This document shows, one piece after another, positions 1-7,244 of a DNA stretch of 64,000 nucleotides. Source of the DNA: Ignavibacteriota bacterium (GTDB taxonomy: Bacteria > Bacteroidota > Ignavibacteria > UBA10030 > SZUA-254); assembly GCA_016212665.1 (NCBI GenBank), contig JACREZ010000032.1:129566-193565 (forward strand). The letters run 5' to 3'. The position numbers were made by a program, and so were the translations under genes. Numbering within the stretch: position 1 is the stretch's first letter; every line of letters starts with the position of its first letter. Below the pieces are notes generated by a model. That model saw only the letters and a list, made by a program, of their open reading frames with translations, was not told the DNA's origin and made no database searches.

Positions 1-1
1 C

Positions 2-706
2 GCGCAAGACCACAAGCGCGTGTTCGATAATGATGAAGGAAAAAACACCGGCGGCATGGGCGCGTACGCTCCCGCCCCGATTGTCTCTGCTGAAATTCTT
101 GAGCACGTAAAGGAGGCAATCATTCAGCCAACACTTGATGGAATGTTATCCGAAGGTCATCCGTACAAAGGATGCTTATACGTCGGGTTAATGCTCACGA
201 ACGACGGACCAAAAGTGGTTGAGTACAATTGCCGCCTCGGCGACCCCGAAACGCAGGTCATTCTTCCCTTGCTTGATGAAGATTTGGCTGAGTTGATGCT
301 CGAAGTCGCTGAAGGAAAACTTAACAGGACAGAAATCAAATTGAAAAATCAATCAGCAGTCTGTGTTGTACTTGCATCCGGCGGTTATCCTGATGAGTAT
401 CAAACAGGAAAAGAGATTTTCGGATTAGAACTAATTGCAAAATCTCCTCATGTCATTGCATTTCATGCAGGCACCAAAACACAAAACATTCATCTGCCGT
501 CCACGCCTGCGGCAGGCACAGCGGCGGACAAGAAACTCAAAACGAACGGCGGTCGTGTACTTGGCGTTACTGCGCTTGGCGACTCTCTCGGGGATGCAAT
601 CAAACAAATATATCAAGCCGTTGACAACATACATTTTGATGGAATGCACTTCCGTCGCGATATTGGCTACAAAGGATTACAACGAACAACGAATAAGGAA
701 CAATGA
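2..706 (+). CDS. purD: Phosphoribosylamine-glycine ligase, C-terminal part (5' end outside window)
   Basis: GAR synthetase joins phosphoribosylamine and glycine with ATP in purine synthesis. The reading frame is open from base 2, so the N-terminal part lies upstream. The visible part begins AQDHKRVFDNDEG and carries the ATP-grasp stretch NTGGMGAYAP, the metal/ATP region EYNCRLGDPETQ, and the C-terminal NGGRVLGVTALG, all typical of PurD. Between FHAGTK and TNGGRVL, where family members have a short loop, there is an extra stretch of about 15 residues encoded by a palindromic GC-rich segment (about 488-530). The stop overlaps the start of the next gene (ATGA). Family assignment is firm. Confidence 0.96.
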   Translation, partial: AQDHKRVFDNDEGKNTGGMGAYAPAPIVSAEILEHVKEAIIQPTLDGMLSEGHPYKGCLYVGLMLTNDGPKVVEYNCRLGDPETQVILPLLDEDLAELMLEVAEGKLNRTEIKLKNQSAVCVVLASGGYPDEYQTGKEIFGLELIAKSPHVIAFHAGTKTQNIHLPSTPAAGTAADKKLKTNGGRVLGVTALGDSLGDAIKQIYQAVDNIHFDGMHFRRDIGYKGLQRTTNKEQ

Positions 707-1629
707 ACATTTTAGTAACAGGCGGAGCGGGCTTCATCGGTTCGCATATTGTGGATGCGTACATCGAAGCAGGACACAATGTCACCATTCTCGACAACTT
801 ATCAACCGGAAGGATGGTGAACCTAAATTCCAAAGCACAGTTTTTTCAGATGGATATTCGGGAGTTTGCCATTGATAAAATTTTCGATGAAGGAAAGTTC
901 GATGTCGTCAATCATCATGCTGCACAGATGGATGTGCGCAAGTCGGTACTTGACCCGATATTTGATTCATCCATCAACATACTTGGGACGCTAAACGTAC
1001 TTGAAAACTGTAAACGAACCGGAGTAAAGAAATTTATCTTCGCTTCGACAGGCGGTGCGATTTACGGCGAGCAGGATTATTTCCCTGCCGACGAAGCACA
1101 TCCGCAACGACCTCTTTCCCCTTATGGCATCACCAAATCGGCTGTCGAAAAATATCTTTTTTACTATCAGGAGGTTTGGGGAATTCGCTCAACAATTCTT
1201 CGCTATGCAAATGTGTATGGACCGAGACAGAATCCTCACGGTGAAGCGGGCGTTGTTGCAATCTTCGCGAAGAAAATGCTCGCCGGTGAACAAGTAACAA
1301 TCAACGGCGATGGAAAACAGACGCGGGATTATGTTTTTATCCGTGATGTCGTTCAGGCAAATCTTCTTGCATTGAATCAAAAAACTTCAGACACTTTTAA
1401 CATCGGAACAGGCATCGAAACAACCGTGAATGAGATTTATTCGGTTCTTGAAACTGCGCTCGGAAAACAATGTAAAAGCATACACGCACCGGCAAAGGAA
1501 GGCGAGCAACTTCGTAGCGTCCTTTCGTTTGAGAAAATCAGAACTTCTCTTGGTTGGCAACCAACTGTTTCACTTCGCCAAGGGCTGGAAGCAACAGTGA
1601 AATATTTTCAAGAACATCCGACAGCGTAG
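703..1629 (+). CDS. NAD-dependent epimerase/dehydratase, UDP-glucose 4-epimerase-like
   Basis: Extended short-chain dehydrogenase of 308 residues that probably epimerises or dehydrates a nucleotide sugar for surface polysaccharide. The N-terminal Rossmann motif TGGAGFIGSHI is at residues 5-16, the catalytic YGITK (YxxxK) near 145, followed by RYANVYGPRQNP, a GalE-like substrate region. Length is normal for the GalE/RfbB-type family. Its ATG overlaps the purD stop by four bases, so the two are probably co-transcribed. The exact sugar cannot be read from sequence; GalE or a UDP-N-acetylglucosamine/glucuronate epimerase are the main options. Confidence 0.92.
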   Translation: MNILVTGGAGFIGSHIVDAYIEAGHNVTILDNLSTGRMVNLNSKAQFFQMDIREFAIDKIFDEGKFDVVNHHAAQMDVRKSVLDPIFDSSINILGTLNVLENCKRTGVKKFIFASTGGAIYGEQDYFPADEAHPQRPLSPYGITKSAVEKYLFYYQEVWGIRSTILRYANVYGPRQNPHGEAGVVAIFAKKMLAGEQVTINGDGKQTRDYVFIRDVVQANLLALNQKTSDTFNIGTGIETTVNEIYSVLETALGKQCKSIHAPAKEGEQLRSVLSFEKIRTSLGWQPTVSLRQGLEATVKYFQEHPTA

Positions 1630-1631
1630 CA

Positions 1632-2579
1632 GTGGCAATCGAACAGAAATTTGTTGAACGGATTTTGAGCGGCGAACGGATTGCTGTTGCTCGCGGAATT
1701 TCTTTGGTAGAAAATGAACATCCATCAGCTACTGAACTGTTGAAGGCATTGTACCCGAACACCGGGAAAGCATATCGCATCGGAATTACCGGACCACCGG
1801 GAGCGGGAAAAAGTACTATCACCAACAAACTTGCAAAACTCTACCGAACACAGAACAAGCGAGTCGGCATCATCGCGGTTGACCCGACAAGTCCGTTCAC
1901 CGGCGGTGCACTGCTCGGCGATCGCGTTCGCATGACTGATGTTGAACTTGATGAAGGCGTCTTTATCCGAAGCATGGCATCACGTGGAAGTCTCGGCGGC
2001 CTCAGCAAGAAAACAAAAGAAGCGGCTGACGTACTTGATGCGGCTGGTTATGATTTTGTGTTGTTTGAAACTGTCGGCGTGGGACAATCGGAGTTGGATA
2101 TTGTGCGTGCGGCAGATACAACGGTCGTTGTTCTTGTTCCCGAATCCGGCGACTCAATTCAGGCGATGAAAGCCGGGTTGATGGAGATTGCCGATTTCTT
2201 CGTCGTGAATAAATCGGACAGACCGGGGGCTGAGCAGGCAGTCATGTCAATCAAGATGGTATTGCAGTTCAAACATCCGGCAGATGGCTGGCAAGTGGAA
2301 GTAATTAAGGCGACGGCGAACGATGGGAAAGGAATTGAGGAAATCGCAACCATGATTGATGCACACAAAGCATTTCTGTTGAACGAAAACCGGTTGCAAC
2401 TCAAACGAAAAGAGAGGGCGATCGAACGTGTGCGTGAGCTGGTGAACGATAAGTTACGAGTGGAGTTTTGGAACGAAGAACGGGAAACGAAACTTACTTC
2501 CGATATTGAAAATGTGTTGGATGGAAAAAGTACGCCGTATGACTTGGCGGCAATGTTGTTAAGGGATGATAGGAAGTAG
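1632..2579 (+). CDS. meaB: MeaB/ArgK-type GTPase, methylmalonyl-CoA mutase chaperone
   Basis: G-protein chaperone that loads and protects the adenosylcobalamin cofactor of methylmalonyl-CoA mutase. I chose GTG 1632, three bases after the epimerase stop, giving 315 residues that begin VAIEQKFVERILSGERIA, which matches the usual MeaB N-terminus; the longer frame from 1554 overlaps the epimerase and adds unrelated residues. Motifs: Walker A GPPGAGKST, the magnesium/switch region FETVGVGQSELD, and NKSD for guanine binding. The mutase itself is not in the window, but acyl-CoA dehydrogenase and carboxyltransferase genes at 7.2 and 11.8 kb fit the same propionyl-CoA pathway. Confidence 0.93.
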   Translation: MAIEQKFVERILSGERIAVARGISLVENEHPSATELLKALYPNTGKAYRIGITGPPGAGKSTITNKLAKLYRTQNKRVGIIAVDPTSPFTGGALLGDRVRMTDVELDEGVFIRSMASRGSLGGLSKKTKEAADVLDAAGYDFVLFETVGVGQSELDIVRAADTTVVVLVPESGDSIQAMKAGLMEIADFFVVNKSDRPGAEQAVMSIKMVLQFKHPADGWQVEVIKATANDGKGIEEIATMIDAHKAFLLNENRLQLKRKERAIERVRELVNDKLRVEFWNEERETKLTSDIENVLDGKSTPYDLAAMLLRDDRK

Positions 2580-2620
2580 GAGAGGTAAGGAGACTGGCAA
2601 AATCCAATTATCTTCACATT

Positions 2621-2938
2621 TTATTCAACGAGCATTTGTGAAATAATACTTTTAATGCGATGAATGATTTCCGGTTCTAAATGTCCAAGTTTCTTTAGTA
2701 GTCTGACTTTATCCACCGTTCTGATTTGATCTAAGACAATCCATCCTTGTTTTCCCTCGAATTCTATCTCGATTCTCGTTGGATAATTTTTTGATTGAGT
2801 TGTCATCGGGGCAATAATTACTGTCCCGATATTTCGGTTCATTTCATCGGGTGAAATGATAACACATGGTCTGGTTTTCTTTATCTCGTGGCCTACTGTC
2901 GGATCCAAATTCACAAGCAGAACATCATACTGATTCAT
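2621..2938 (-). CDS. MazF/PemK-family endoribonuclease toxin
   Basis: Toxin of a type II module, 105 residues. It starts MNQYDVLLVNLDPTVGHE and continues KKTRPCVIISPDEMN, the signature of the PemK/MazF fold, with the conserved TRP and the second strand VIIAPMTT. Family members cleave mRNA. I chose ATG 2938, which shares one base with the antitoxin stop (TAATG), over the longer frame starting with TTG at 2950, because one-base coupling is usual for such pairs. The gene converges on meaB with about 40 bp between the ends. Confidence 0.92.
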   Translation of the reverse strand: MNQYDVLLVNLDPTVGHEIKKTRPCVIISPDEMNRNIGTVIIAPMTTQSKNYPTRIEIEFEGKQGWIVLDQIRTVDKVRLLKKLGHLEPEIIHRIKSIISQMLVE

Positions 2939-3186
2939 TACCATTCCCAAGCAAACGAGTGCACTTCCAATGAATCTTCGATGAGAAGTTTATCATCTCC
3001 ATTATTGTGCATTTGTTGAAACGCTTCTTCCCAGCCCTGCCGCGTTTTGGCTGGATATGGTTTCATGACAATGGAATCTCCCAGTATCTCAACTTCCACG
3101 CTGTCGGAAATTCTGCATTGCTCCAGAAGCGACTGTGGAAGTTGGAGTACATTGACATTTCCGATTTTAGTTAATGATAATTGCAT
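2938..3186 (-). CDS. AbrB/MazE-type antitoxin
   Basis: Antitoxin of 82 residues directly upstream of, and translationally coupled to, the MazF-like toxin. The first 45 residues (MQLSLTKIGNVNVLQLPQSL onwards, then VEVEILGDSIVMKP) form a SpoVT/AbrB swapped-hairpin DNA-binding domain. The acidic, aromatic C-terminus (about 55-82, ending SFAWEW) is the likely toxin-binding tail. By family behaviour the complex should repress its own promoter in the 222-bp region to the right (3187-3408), where I see no other gene. Confidence 0.88.
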   Translation of the reverse strand: MQLSLTKIGNVNVLQLPQSLLEQCRISDSVEVEILGDSIVMKPYPAKTRQGWEEAFQQMHNNGDDKLLIEDSLEVHSFAWEW

Positions 3187-3408
3187 AATATCAGATGAGA
3201 TTCTTTGTTACATTGATTATTTTATTTGATTGAATCTACAACACAGGGAAACGATATGCAAATAAAAAGGCATTATTTACCGGGAGGTCACGCCCGACTG
3301 CTCTCTCTACGATACCGTAGGTACAAGTTGTTAACCTTTGGCATGAGACCATCCCTGACCATCACGTTAGTGTTACGGTTTGGAGCGTGACACCCAAGGG
3401 AAAATGAT

Positions 3409-4221
3409 CTACAGTGCTTTGTTCGCATCGACAATGAATCCTGCCGATTTAAGTTCCTTTACGAGTAAGAACTTCCAATTGCCATTGGGGTCGAGTGGAA
3501 TGTAAACAACGCCTAAGTAGTCTGATGGAAGTTCAACGCCTTCTTGATAAATGGCGGTCACGTTATTTCTGCCAAGTTTCCCGATGAAGTATCCAAATTC
3601 GAAAACAACATTTTGCCTAGCGCGTGGCTGAAGACTTTCAGGAGATTTAGCACTGCCACCGATATCGTCTGGTGTAAATAGGGCAACCGCATATGGTGTT
3701 GATGCATGTGCTTCAAATTTCTCTATGATTGTTCTTCCTTGATTTGGTTGTTCATGCAATATGATTGGATTCAGTTCTATCTTGGACAGGAAGCGAGCAA
3801 CAGCATCCTTTAATCCCTCATCGTGCCCATGTATTACAAAGATGTCTTTAGTCTTATTTGCAGGTTCAGAAGGTTTTAGATTGTCAATCTGTTCGGTTCT
3901 CTCTTCCTCATCCCAGTATTCTTGAACCTCTTGAACCATTGATTGCAAAATGGCTCTTGCACTCTCCATGCCTCGCCGAAAGGCATCTTCGAAGGCGCTG
4001 TCTGGCGTTCTCGAGTGAAAGGCACCTAGACTATAACTTATTTTGTCAAAGTCATTTAGATGTCGGGACTTTTCACCAAACACATACGAAATGTCTATTT
4101 CAGTATCTCTGTACCATTTTTTGAAATCTGGAGATCTTCTACCCTTCGCCTTGACTTCGTCGATCTGCTTGATTCCCCTGTCAAGCTTCTCAAGTGCAAC
4201 CTTCTTCGTTAGTTTAGGCAT
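3409..4221 (-). CDS. TIR-like domain protein (Cap12/Pycsar-TIR Pfam family, PF10137), putative NADase effector
   Basis: 270 residues. An alpha-helical N-terminal region (1-120) precedes a TIR-like domain (about 126-270) that starts KDIFVIHGHDEGLKDAVARF and continues LHEQPNQGRTIIEKFE, FTPDDIGG, ARQNVVFEFGYFIGKLGR and VELPSDYLGVVYIPLD. This pattern is that of the predicted nucleotide-binding TIR-like family used as effectors in CBASS and Pycsar defence, where the domain destroys NAD. The glutamate in IIEKFE is the best candidate catalytic residue (inference). A strong ribosome site (AAGGAG) lies 8 bases before the ATG. No CD-NTase or cyclase gene is present nearby. The gene sits between attC-like boundaries and so looks like cassette cargo. 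Confidence 0.85.
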   Translation of the reverse strand: MPKLTKKVALEKLDRGIKQIDEVKAKGRRSPDFKKWYRDTEIDISYVFGEKSRHLNDFDKISYSLGAFHSRTPDSAFEDAFRRGMESARAILQSMVQEVQEYWDEEERTEQIDNLKPSEPANKTKDIFVIHGHDEGLKDAVARFLSKIELNPIILHEQPNQGRTIIEKFEAHASTPYAVALFTPDDIGGSAKSPESLQPRARQNVVFEFGYFIGKLGRNNVTAIYQEGVELPSDYLGVVYIPLDPNGNWKFLLVKELKSAGFIVDANKAL

Positions 4222-4255
4222 ATTCGGTTCTCCTTATGTGTCGTACAAAAATAGC

Positions 4256-4370
4256 GCTTAACGTGTCGCAAGATTATGCAATGGTTTTGTGAGTATATAA
4301 ATCTCATTTGAGCGAATGTTTCTATTCATTGGTCTTTTCTTCCAGTGTCGTTATTTTGCGTGTTAGGTGT
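4256..4370 (-). other. attC-like recombination hairpin between the TIR gene and its upstream neighbour
   Basis: On the plus strand the segment begins GCTTAAC and ends GTTAGGT, matching the integron core consensus RYYYAAC...GTTRRRY. The arms are imperfect inverted repeats: left CTTAAC, CGCAAGATTA, ATGG; right, read on the complement, CCTAAC, CGCAAAATAA, CTGG. Extra unpaired bases lie on one side, as in folded attC sites. It overlaps the last 45 bases of the membrane coiled-coil gene and lies upstream of the TIR gene, which is where a cassette boundary would be. Length 115 bp is within the attC range. Recombination activity is inferred only. Confidence 0.55.
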
Positions 4371-5000
4371 TTGTTGATTTGCCAATTTCGAAATCTCTTT
4401 GTGTATCCAATTTGCCAGTTCCAAGTAATGCCATGCCATATTTCCAAAAGGAATACTATTCACAACAAGACGACTGAAACGAAAATATTGTTTACCAATC
4501 CTAAAGACAATATCACCTTTTTGCTCAGCCTTTAGTCGTTCATAGAGTTGAACCATTTCTTTTGATTTCAAAACAGGTTGATGGTTAACATCAAGTTTAG
4601 CTAAATTCTGGTCAGTGTTATCTAGTTCTGTTAAGATTTGTTGGGCTTCACTCTCTAGAATCTTTCTTTTGTCGATTAGAGCTGCTTTTTGTGCTTCGAA
4701 TTGAATTATTTCTAGAAGAGTCTCCCGTTCTTTTTCGAGCGTCTTTATTTTCTCTTCCTTGCTCTGCGCCTCTGCTGCAAGACGTTCCAATTCAGGAACT
4801 TTCGAGAGCTTTTCAAGGAGTTTATTATCATCTTTCTGGAAAACATACCCGATTGCTGATAAACCCACAGGAGCCACGAGTGCTGAGGCAAGCCCAAATG
4901 CTATGATATACCAATTGCTGTCTGTTGCATGAATTCCGAGGTAGACAACGCCTCCGCATAGTAATAGTCCAACTACAAGTAGTACAATTTTCTTTATCAT
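4326..5000 (-). CDS. Small membrane protein with long coiled coil, function unknown
   Basis: 224 residues, not assigned to a family. Two hydrophobic segments lie at about 3-22 (IKKIVLLVVGLLLCGGVVYL) and 31-55, followed by a charged coiled coil of roughly 80 residues (about 65-145; rich in Glu, Lys and Leu) and a C-terminal globular part with DIVFRIGKQYFRFSRL. I start at ATG 5000 because AGGAGTTGG stands just before it; the frame extends eight codons further without a ribosome site. A perfect GTTRRRY heptamer (GTTAGGC on the minus strand, 5028-5034) lies about 28 bases upstream, like the edge of an integron cassette. It may act with the downstream TIR protein, but they could equally be independent cassettes. 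Confidence 0.7.
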   Translation of the reverse strand: MIKKIVLLVVGLLLCGGVVYLGIHATDSNWYIIAFGLASALVAPVGLSAIGYVFQKDDNKLLEKLSKVPELERLAAEAQSKEEKIKTLEKERETLLEIIQFEAQKAALIDKRKILESEAQQILTELDNTDQNLAKLDVNHQPVLKSKEMVQLYERLKAEQKGDIVFRIGKQYFRFSRLVVNSIPFGNMAWHYLELANWIHKEISKLANQQTPNTQNNDTGRKDQ

Positions 5001-5058
5001 TCCAACTCCTTCATGACAAAACAATGATGCCTAACTAGTGTAATTCCGCAATCCAACA

Positions 5059-5094
5059 TGTGTACTTCCACCCAACTCCGGATGTAAGTACACA
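5059..5094. other. Perfect 9-bp inverted repeat
   Basis: TGTGTACTT (5059-5067) and AAGTACACA (5086-5094) form a perfect stem with an 18-base loop. It lies upstream of the minus-strand membrane/coiled-coil gene and beyond its cassette-like boundary. It could be an operator or a remnant of the outer attC-like site; no T-run follows closely on the minus strand. Confidence 0.45.
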
Positions 5095-5143
5095 GTCCTG
5101 CGTTTATTTTTTTGTGTATAAAAATCATTTATCATTTTTACAA

Positions 5144-5169
5144 GGAGGTCACGAACCATCGTGACCTCC
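5144..5169 (-). terminator. Rho-independent terminator for the minus-strand lipoprotein transcript
   Basis: GGAGGTCACG, loop AACCAT, CGTGACCTCC: a perfect 10-bp stem. Read on the minus strand it is followed by TTGTAAAAATG and further T-rich sequence. It lies just past the end of the small ORF ending at 5183, so it closes that transcript. Confidence 0.7.
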
Positions 5170-5182
5170 ATGCAAGTATTTC

Positions 5183-5380
5183 CTATATCAGCACCATCAC
5201 ACTCAACTCCAGAACCATGCCTACTTCTACATCGTCAATGATATAGACGTATCTGTACTTCCGTAGTTCCGGTACTCCGGCGACGAGGTTTGCATCAGTA
5301 TCATCGAACGGGGAGCGGGTGTCGGTCCCAATTTTCTTGTATTCGGTTTCCGAGCCGCGCATACGATACATACGGAGCAT
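5183..5380 (-). CDS. Possible small protein of unknown function
   Basis: 65-codon frame downstream of the lipoprotein gene and immediately before a terminator, which is the main reason to keep it. No family recognised; no signal peptide and no clear ribosome site. Another frame (5227-5418) is open over the same stretch, so coding status is uncertain. It may be the decayed 3' end of a longer gene. Confidence 0.3.
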   Translation of the reverse strand: MLRMYRMRGSETEYKKIGTDTRSPFDDTDANLVAGVPELRKYRYVYIIDDVEVGMVLELSVMVLI

Positions 5381-5421
5381 TCCTGTAGTATGGTCTGTGG
5401 GAATTTACTCATGTTCATGAT

Positions 5422-5829
5422 TCATCGTTTAACTACGGTCAATGTATCACGGAAATTGGTGAAGAGAATTGTACTCAACGTATCTTCAGCGGCAGGAGGA
5501 ACCATGTAAGCGAACGTTTTCTTTACATACGTTTCAGAAGTCACAGTACCACATATACCCATTATATTGAGAAAAAGTATATGACCATCAGTTTTGCAAT
5601 CAAGGAACAAACCGTATTCTTCAACACCCCACCCTGTTACTTCCGTCTTCATGGTTCCATCTCCCTGACGGGCTGTTCGTAAGGACATGTAGGATGAATC
5701 AGAATCGGTTCCGGATTCAATAAACACTTCCGGGAATTGAGCCTGAGTTTGGGGTTCAGTATCGGTCGGAGATTTACAACCGAGTAATGTTAACAAGAGA
5801 CTGATGATGAAGAGATGGTTCTTAGTCAT
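5422..5829 (-). CDS. Putative lipoprotein, function unknown
   Basis: 135 residues starting MTKNHLFIISLLLTLLGCKS: a short basic start, a hydrophobic core and a lipobox (LLGC, cysteine at 18), so probably exported and lipid-anchored. The mature part is Thr/Glu/Ser-rich and resembles small extracellular beta-rich lipoproteins, but no family is recognised. The frame is open 19 codons further upstream; ATG 5829 is preferred because it places the signal peptide at the N-terminus and has AGGA upstream. The transcript probably ends at the 5144-5169 hairpin. Confidence 0.72.
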   Translation of the reverse strand: MTKNHLFIISLLLTLLGCKSPTDTEPQTQAQFPEVFIESGTDSDSSYMSLRTARQGDGTMKTEVTGWGVEEYGLFLDCKTDGHILFLNIMGICGTVTSETYVKKTFAYMVPPAAEDTLSTILFTNFRDTLTVVKR

Positions 5830-6255
5830 AATGCGTCCTATACTGTTTGCTGTCACTCGGCGTCGTGGCGTTTGACATCCAAGCAATACGGTTGTGGCTT
5901 GAAATTTTTTCTACGGTAAGTTTTGTAAGATTTTCTTTGGTGTGATTGGCTTGAGCGTAGTTTGCCCGCCTCGCCGCGTTTGTTCCGCGCTTCTCCGGCA
6001 TCGTTGCATGTGTCGTACAGAACCCATTCACTGCACGATACCCGTCTTCCAAACCTTCAATGATATTGCTCAAAATTTTTACCCTAAAAAAAATTATGAA
6101 TTATTCATTTTGGAAGGTTCCCGCTTCTCTCTTTCCTGACTGCGTTCACGAAGCAGGCGCCTTGTTCTGGATGCAATGGTAAGGAGTATTTTTGAAATAT
6201 CCAAGAAAAAAATGAATAATTTGTATTTTTTTCCGTTGACTGCCGGAGTTCTATG

Positions 6256-6272
6256 CGACCCCTACGGGGTCG
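6256..6272. repeat. Perfect hairpin with CCCTACGGG core (copy 1)
   Basis: CGACCCC-TAC-GGGGTCG, 7-bp stem and 3-base loop. A second hairpin with the same CCCTACGGG core lies 50 bp on (6306-6322), pointing to a dispersed palindrome family. Downstream sequence is A-rich then T-rich, so it may also stop transcription. Confidence 0.6.
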
Positions 6273-6305
6273 AAAAAATGTTTTGTTTCTTTTTCTATAA
6301 ATATG

Positions 6306-6322
6306 GAATCCCTACGGGATTC
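6306..6322 (+). repeat. Perfect hairpin with CCCTACGGG core (copy 2), terminator-like
   Basis: GAATCCC-TAC-GGGATTC followed on the plus strand by TTTTT. Same core and loop as the hairpin at 6256-6272 but different outer stem bases, so the pairing is conserved while the sequence changes. Confidence 0.6.
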
Positions 6323-6423
6323 TTTTTGCAAGAGCATTATGGTACAAGCGGAAACTCCATTACTCCAATAATCCAATAATCTATTACTCCATTACTCCAC
6401 TACTCCAACACTCCATTTCTCCG

Positions 6424-6464
6424 TTAGTCAACACTTCTTTGCACAGATTTTAGTTTTTGACTAA
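6424..6464. promoter_or_regulatory. Inverted repeat upstream of the PIN toxin gene, possible operator
   Basis: TTAGTCAA (6424-6431) and TTGACTAA (6457-6464) are perfect 8-bp inverted repeats ending 26 bases before the PIN gene start. A location between promoter and start fits autoregulation by a toxin-antitoxin complex; this is inference. Confidence 0.4.
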
Positions 6465-6490
6465 ATCTATTTGTTTCTTTACATTAGCAC

Positions 6491-6961
6491 ATGAAAAAAG
6501 AACGTCTCTATTTGGACTCATCTGTCATTGGCGGATACCACGACCCTGAGTTTGCAGACGATTCAAAAAGAGTGATTGAGTATGCCCGACAAGGGAGAAT
6601 TATCACCCTCATGAGCGAGGTTGTGATTCAAGAAATATCAAAAGCTCCTCAAAAGGTTCAAGATGTACTTTTTTCAATCCCAAGTAGCAATATTGAGAGA
6701 GTTGAAATGACAGAAGAAATCATCGCTCTGAGCAATGAGTATCTTTCAGCCAACATACTCTCTCAAAAATGGAACGATGATACTACTCATGTAGCAGCTG
6801 CTACAGTATCACGCGCTAATGCCATTGTTTCGTGGAACTTTCGGCACATTGTACGACTTGACAAAATGCAAGCATATAACCGAGTTAACCTTGCTCATGG
6901 ATATGATATTTTAACAATTGTTACACCAAAGGAAATAGTTTATGATGAACCAACAGAATAA
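6491..6961 (+). CDS. PIN-domain ribonuclease toxin (VapC-like)
   Basis: 156 residues with the PIN-fold start LYLDSSVIGGYHD, a conserved acidic residue in VVIQEIS, and the late acidic/strand region WNDDTTHVAAATVSRANAIV followed by SWNFRHI. PIN proteins are magnesium-dependent RNases, often toxins. The gene overlaps the next by 20 bases, so the order is toxin first, antitoxin second. It probably belongs to the family of PIN proteins paired with small KREIQ-type antitoxins. Confidence 0.83.
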   Translation: MKKERLYLDSSVIGGYHDPEFADDSKRVIEYARQGRIITLMSEVVIQEISKAPQKVQDVLFSIPSSNIERVEMTEEIIALSNEYLSANILSQKWNDDTTHVAAATVSRANAIVSWNFRHIVRLDKMQAYNRVNLAHGYDILTIVTPKEIVYDEPTE

Positions 6962-7130
6962 AGAATTTGATTGTATCGCTATGAAACGAGAAATTCAAAA
7001 TCAAATTTATGAAGAAACAAAGGATATGTCGTCTTTAGAGAGATTAGAATATTTTCGTAATGCTGTACGTTCAAGCAAATTTCGTGATTGGTGGGAACAC
7101 GCCGGTAAAGATTCTAAAAAGGCAGATTAG
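6942..7130 (+). CDS. Small antitoxin partner of the PIN protein
   Basis: 62 residues (MMNQQNKEFDCIAMKREIQN...), helical and charged, ending in a WWEHAG segment. Short proteins containing MKREIQxQIYEETK and a helix rich in Glu and Arg are regularly found overlapping PIN genes, and I infer an antitoxin role. ATG 6942 or 6945 may be used; both overlap the toxin gene. No DNA-binding motif is obvious. Confidence 0.7.
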   Translation: MMNQQNKEFDCIAMKREIQNQIYEETKDMSSLERLEYFRNAVRSSKFRDWWEHAGKDSKKAD

Positions 7131-7244
7131 CATACCGATGATTGGATTCCCGTTTAGAACCATTCGGGAATGATAACCATTTTTTTTCTTGTTCGCCACA
7201 TGCGGGCAAAACTTTTTAACTGTTTTAACAAATGAAAACTAACT

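Larger units (their letters stand above)
5830..6490. other. Gene-free region with several short palindromes and an ACTCC simple repeat
   Basis: No credible gene in 660 bp. It holds two related perfect hairpins, a run of ACTCCATT/ACTCCAACA words at about 6349-6421, and an inverted repeat before the PIN gene, each listed or noted separately. The part 5900-6180 shows nothing definite. Confidence 0.6.

Noticed and set aside
435-875. 146-codon frame across the purD/epimerase junction
   Set aside because: Covered by two genes with clear motifs in another frame.
1554-1631. Earlier start for meaB inside the epimerase gene
   Set aside because: Adds 26 residues unlike the family and overlaps the upstream gene by 76 bases; GTG 1632 fits better.
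3290-3396. Third attC-like site downstream of the TIR gene
   Set aside because: TTAACC and GTTAG words and a GGTCACG / CGTGAC pair exist, but the arms do not match the consensus or pair well enough to call.
3409-4221. Complete CBASS or Pycsar operon
   Set aside because: Only the TIR-like effector is present; no CD-NTase, cyclase or accessory Cap gene is in the neighbourhood.
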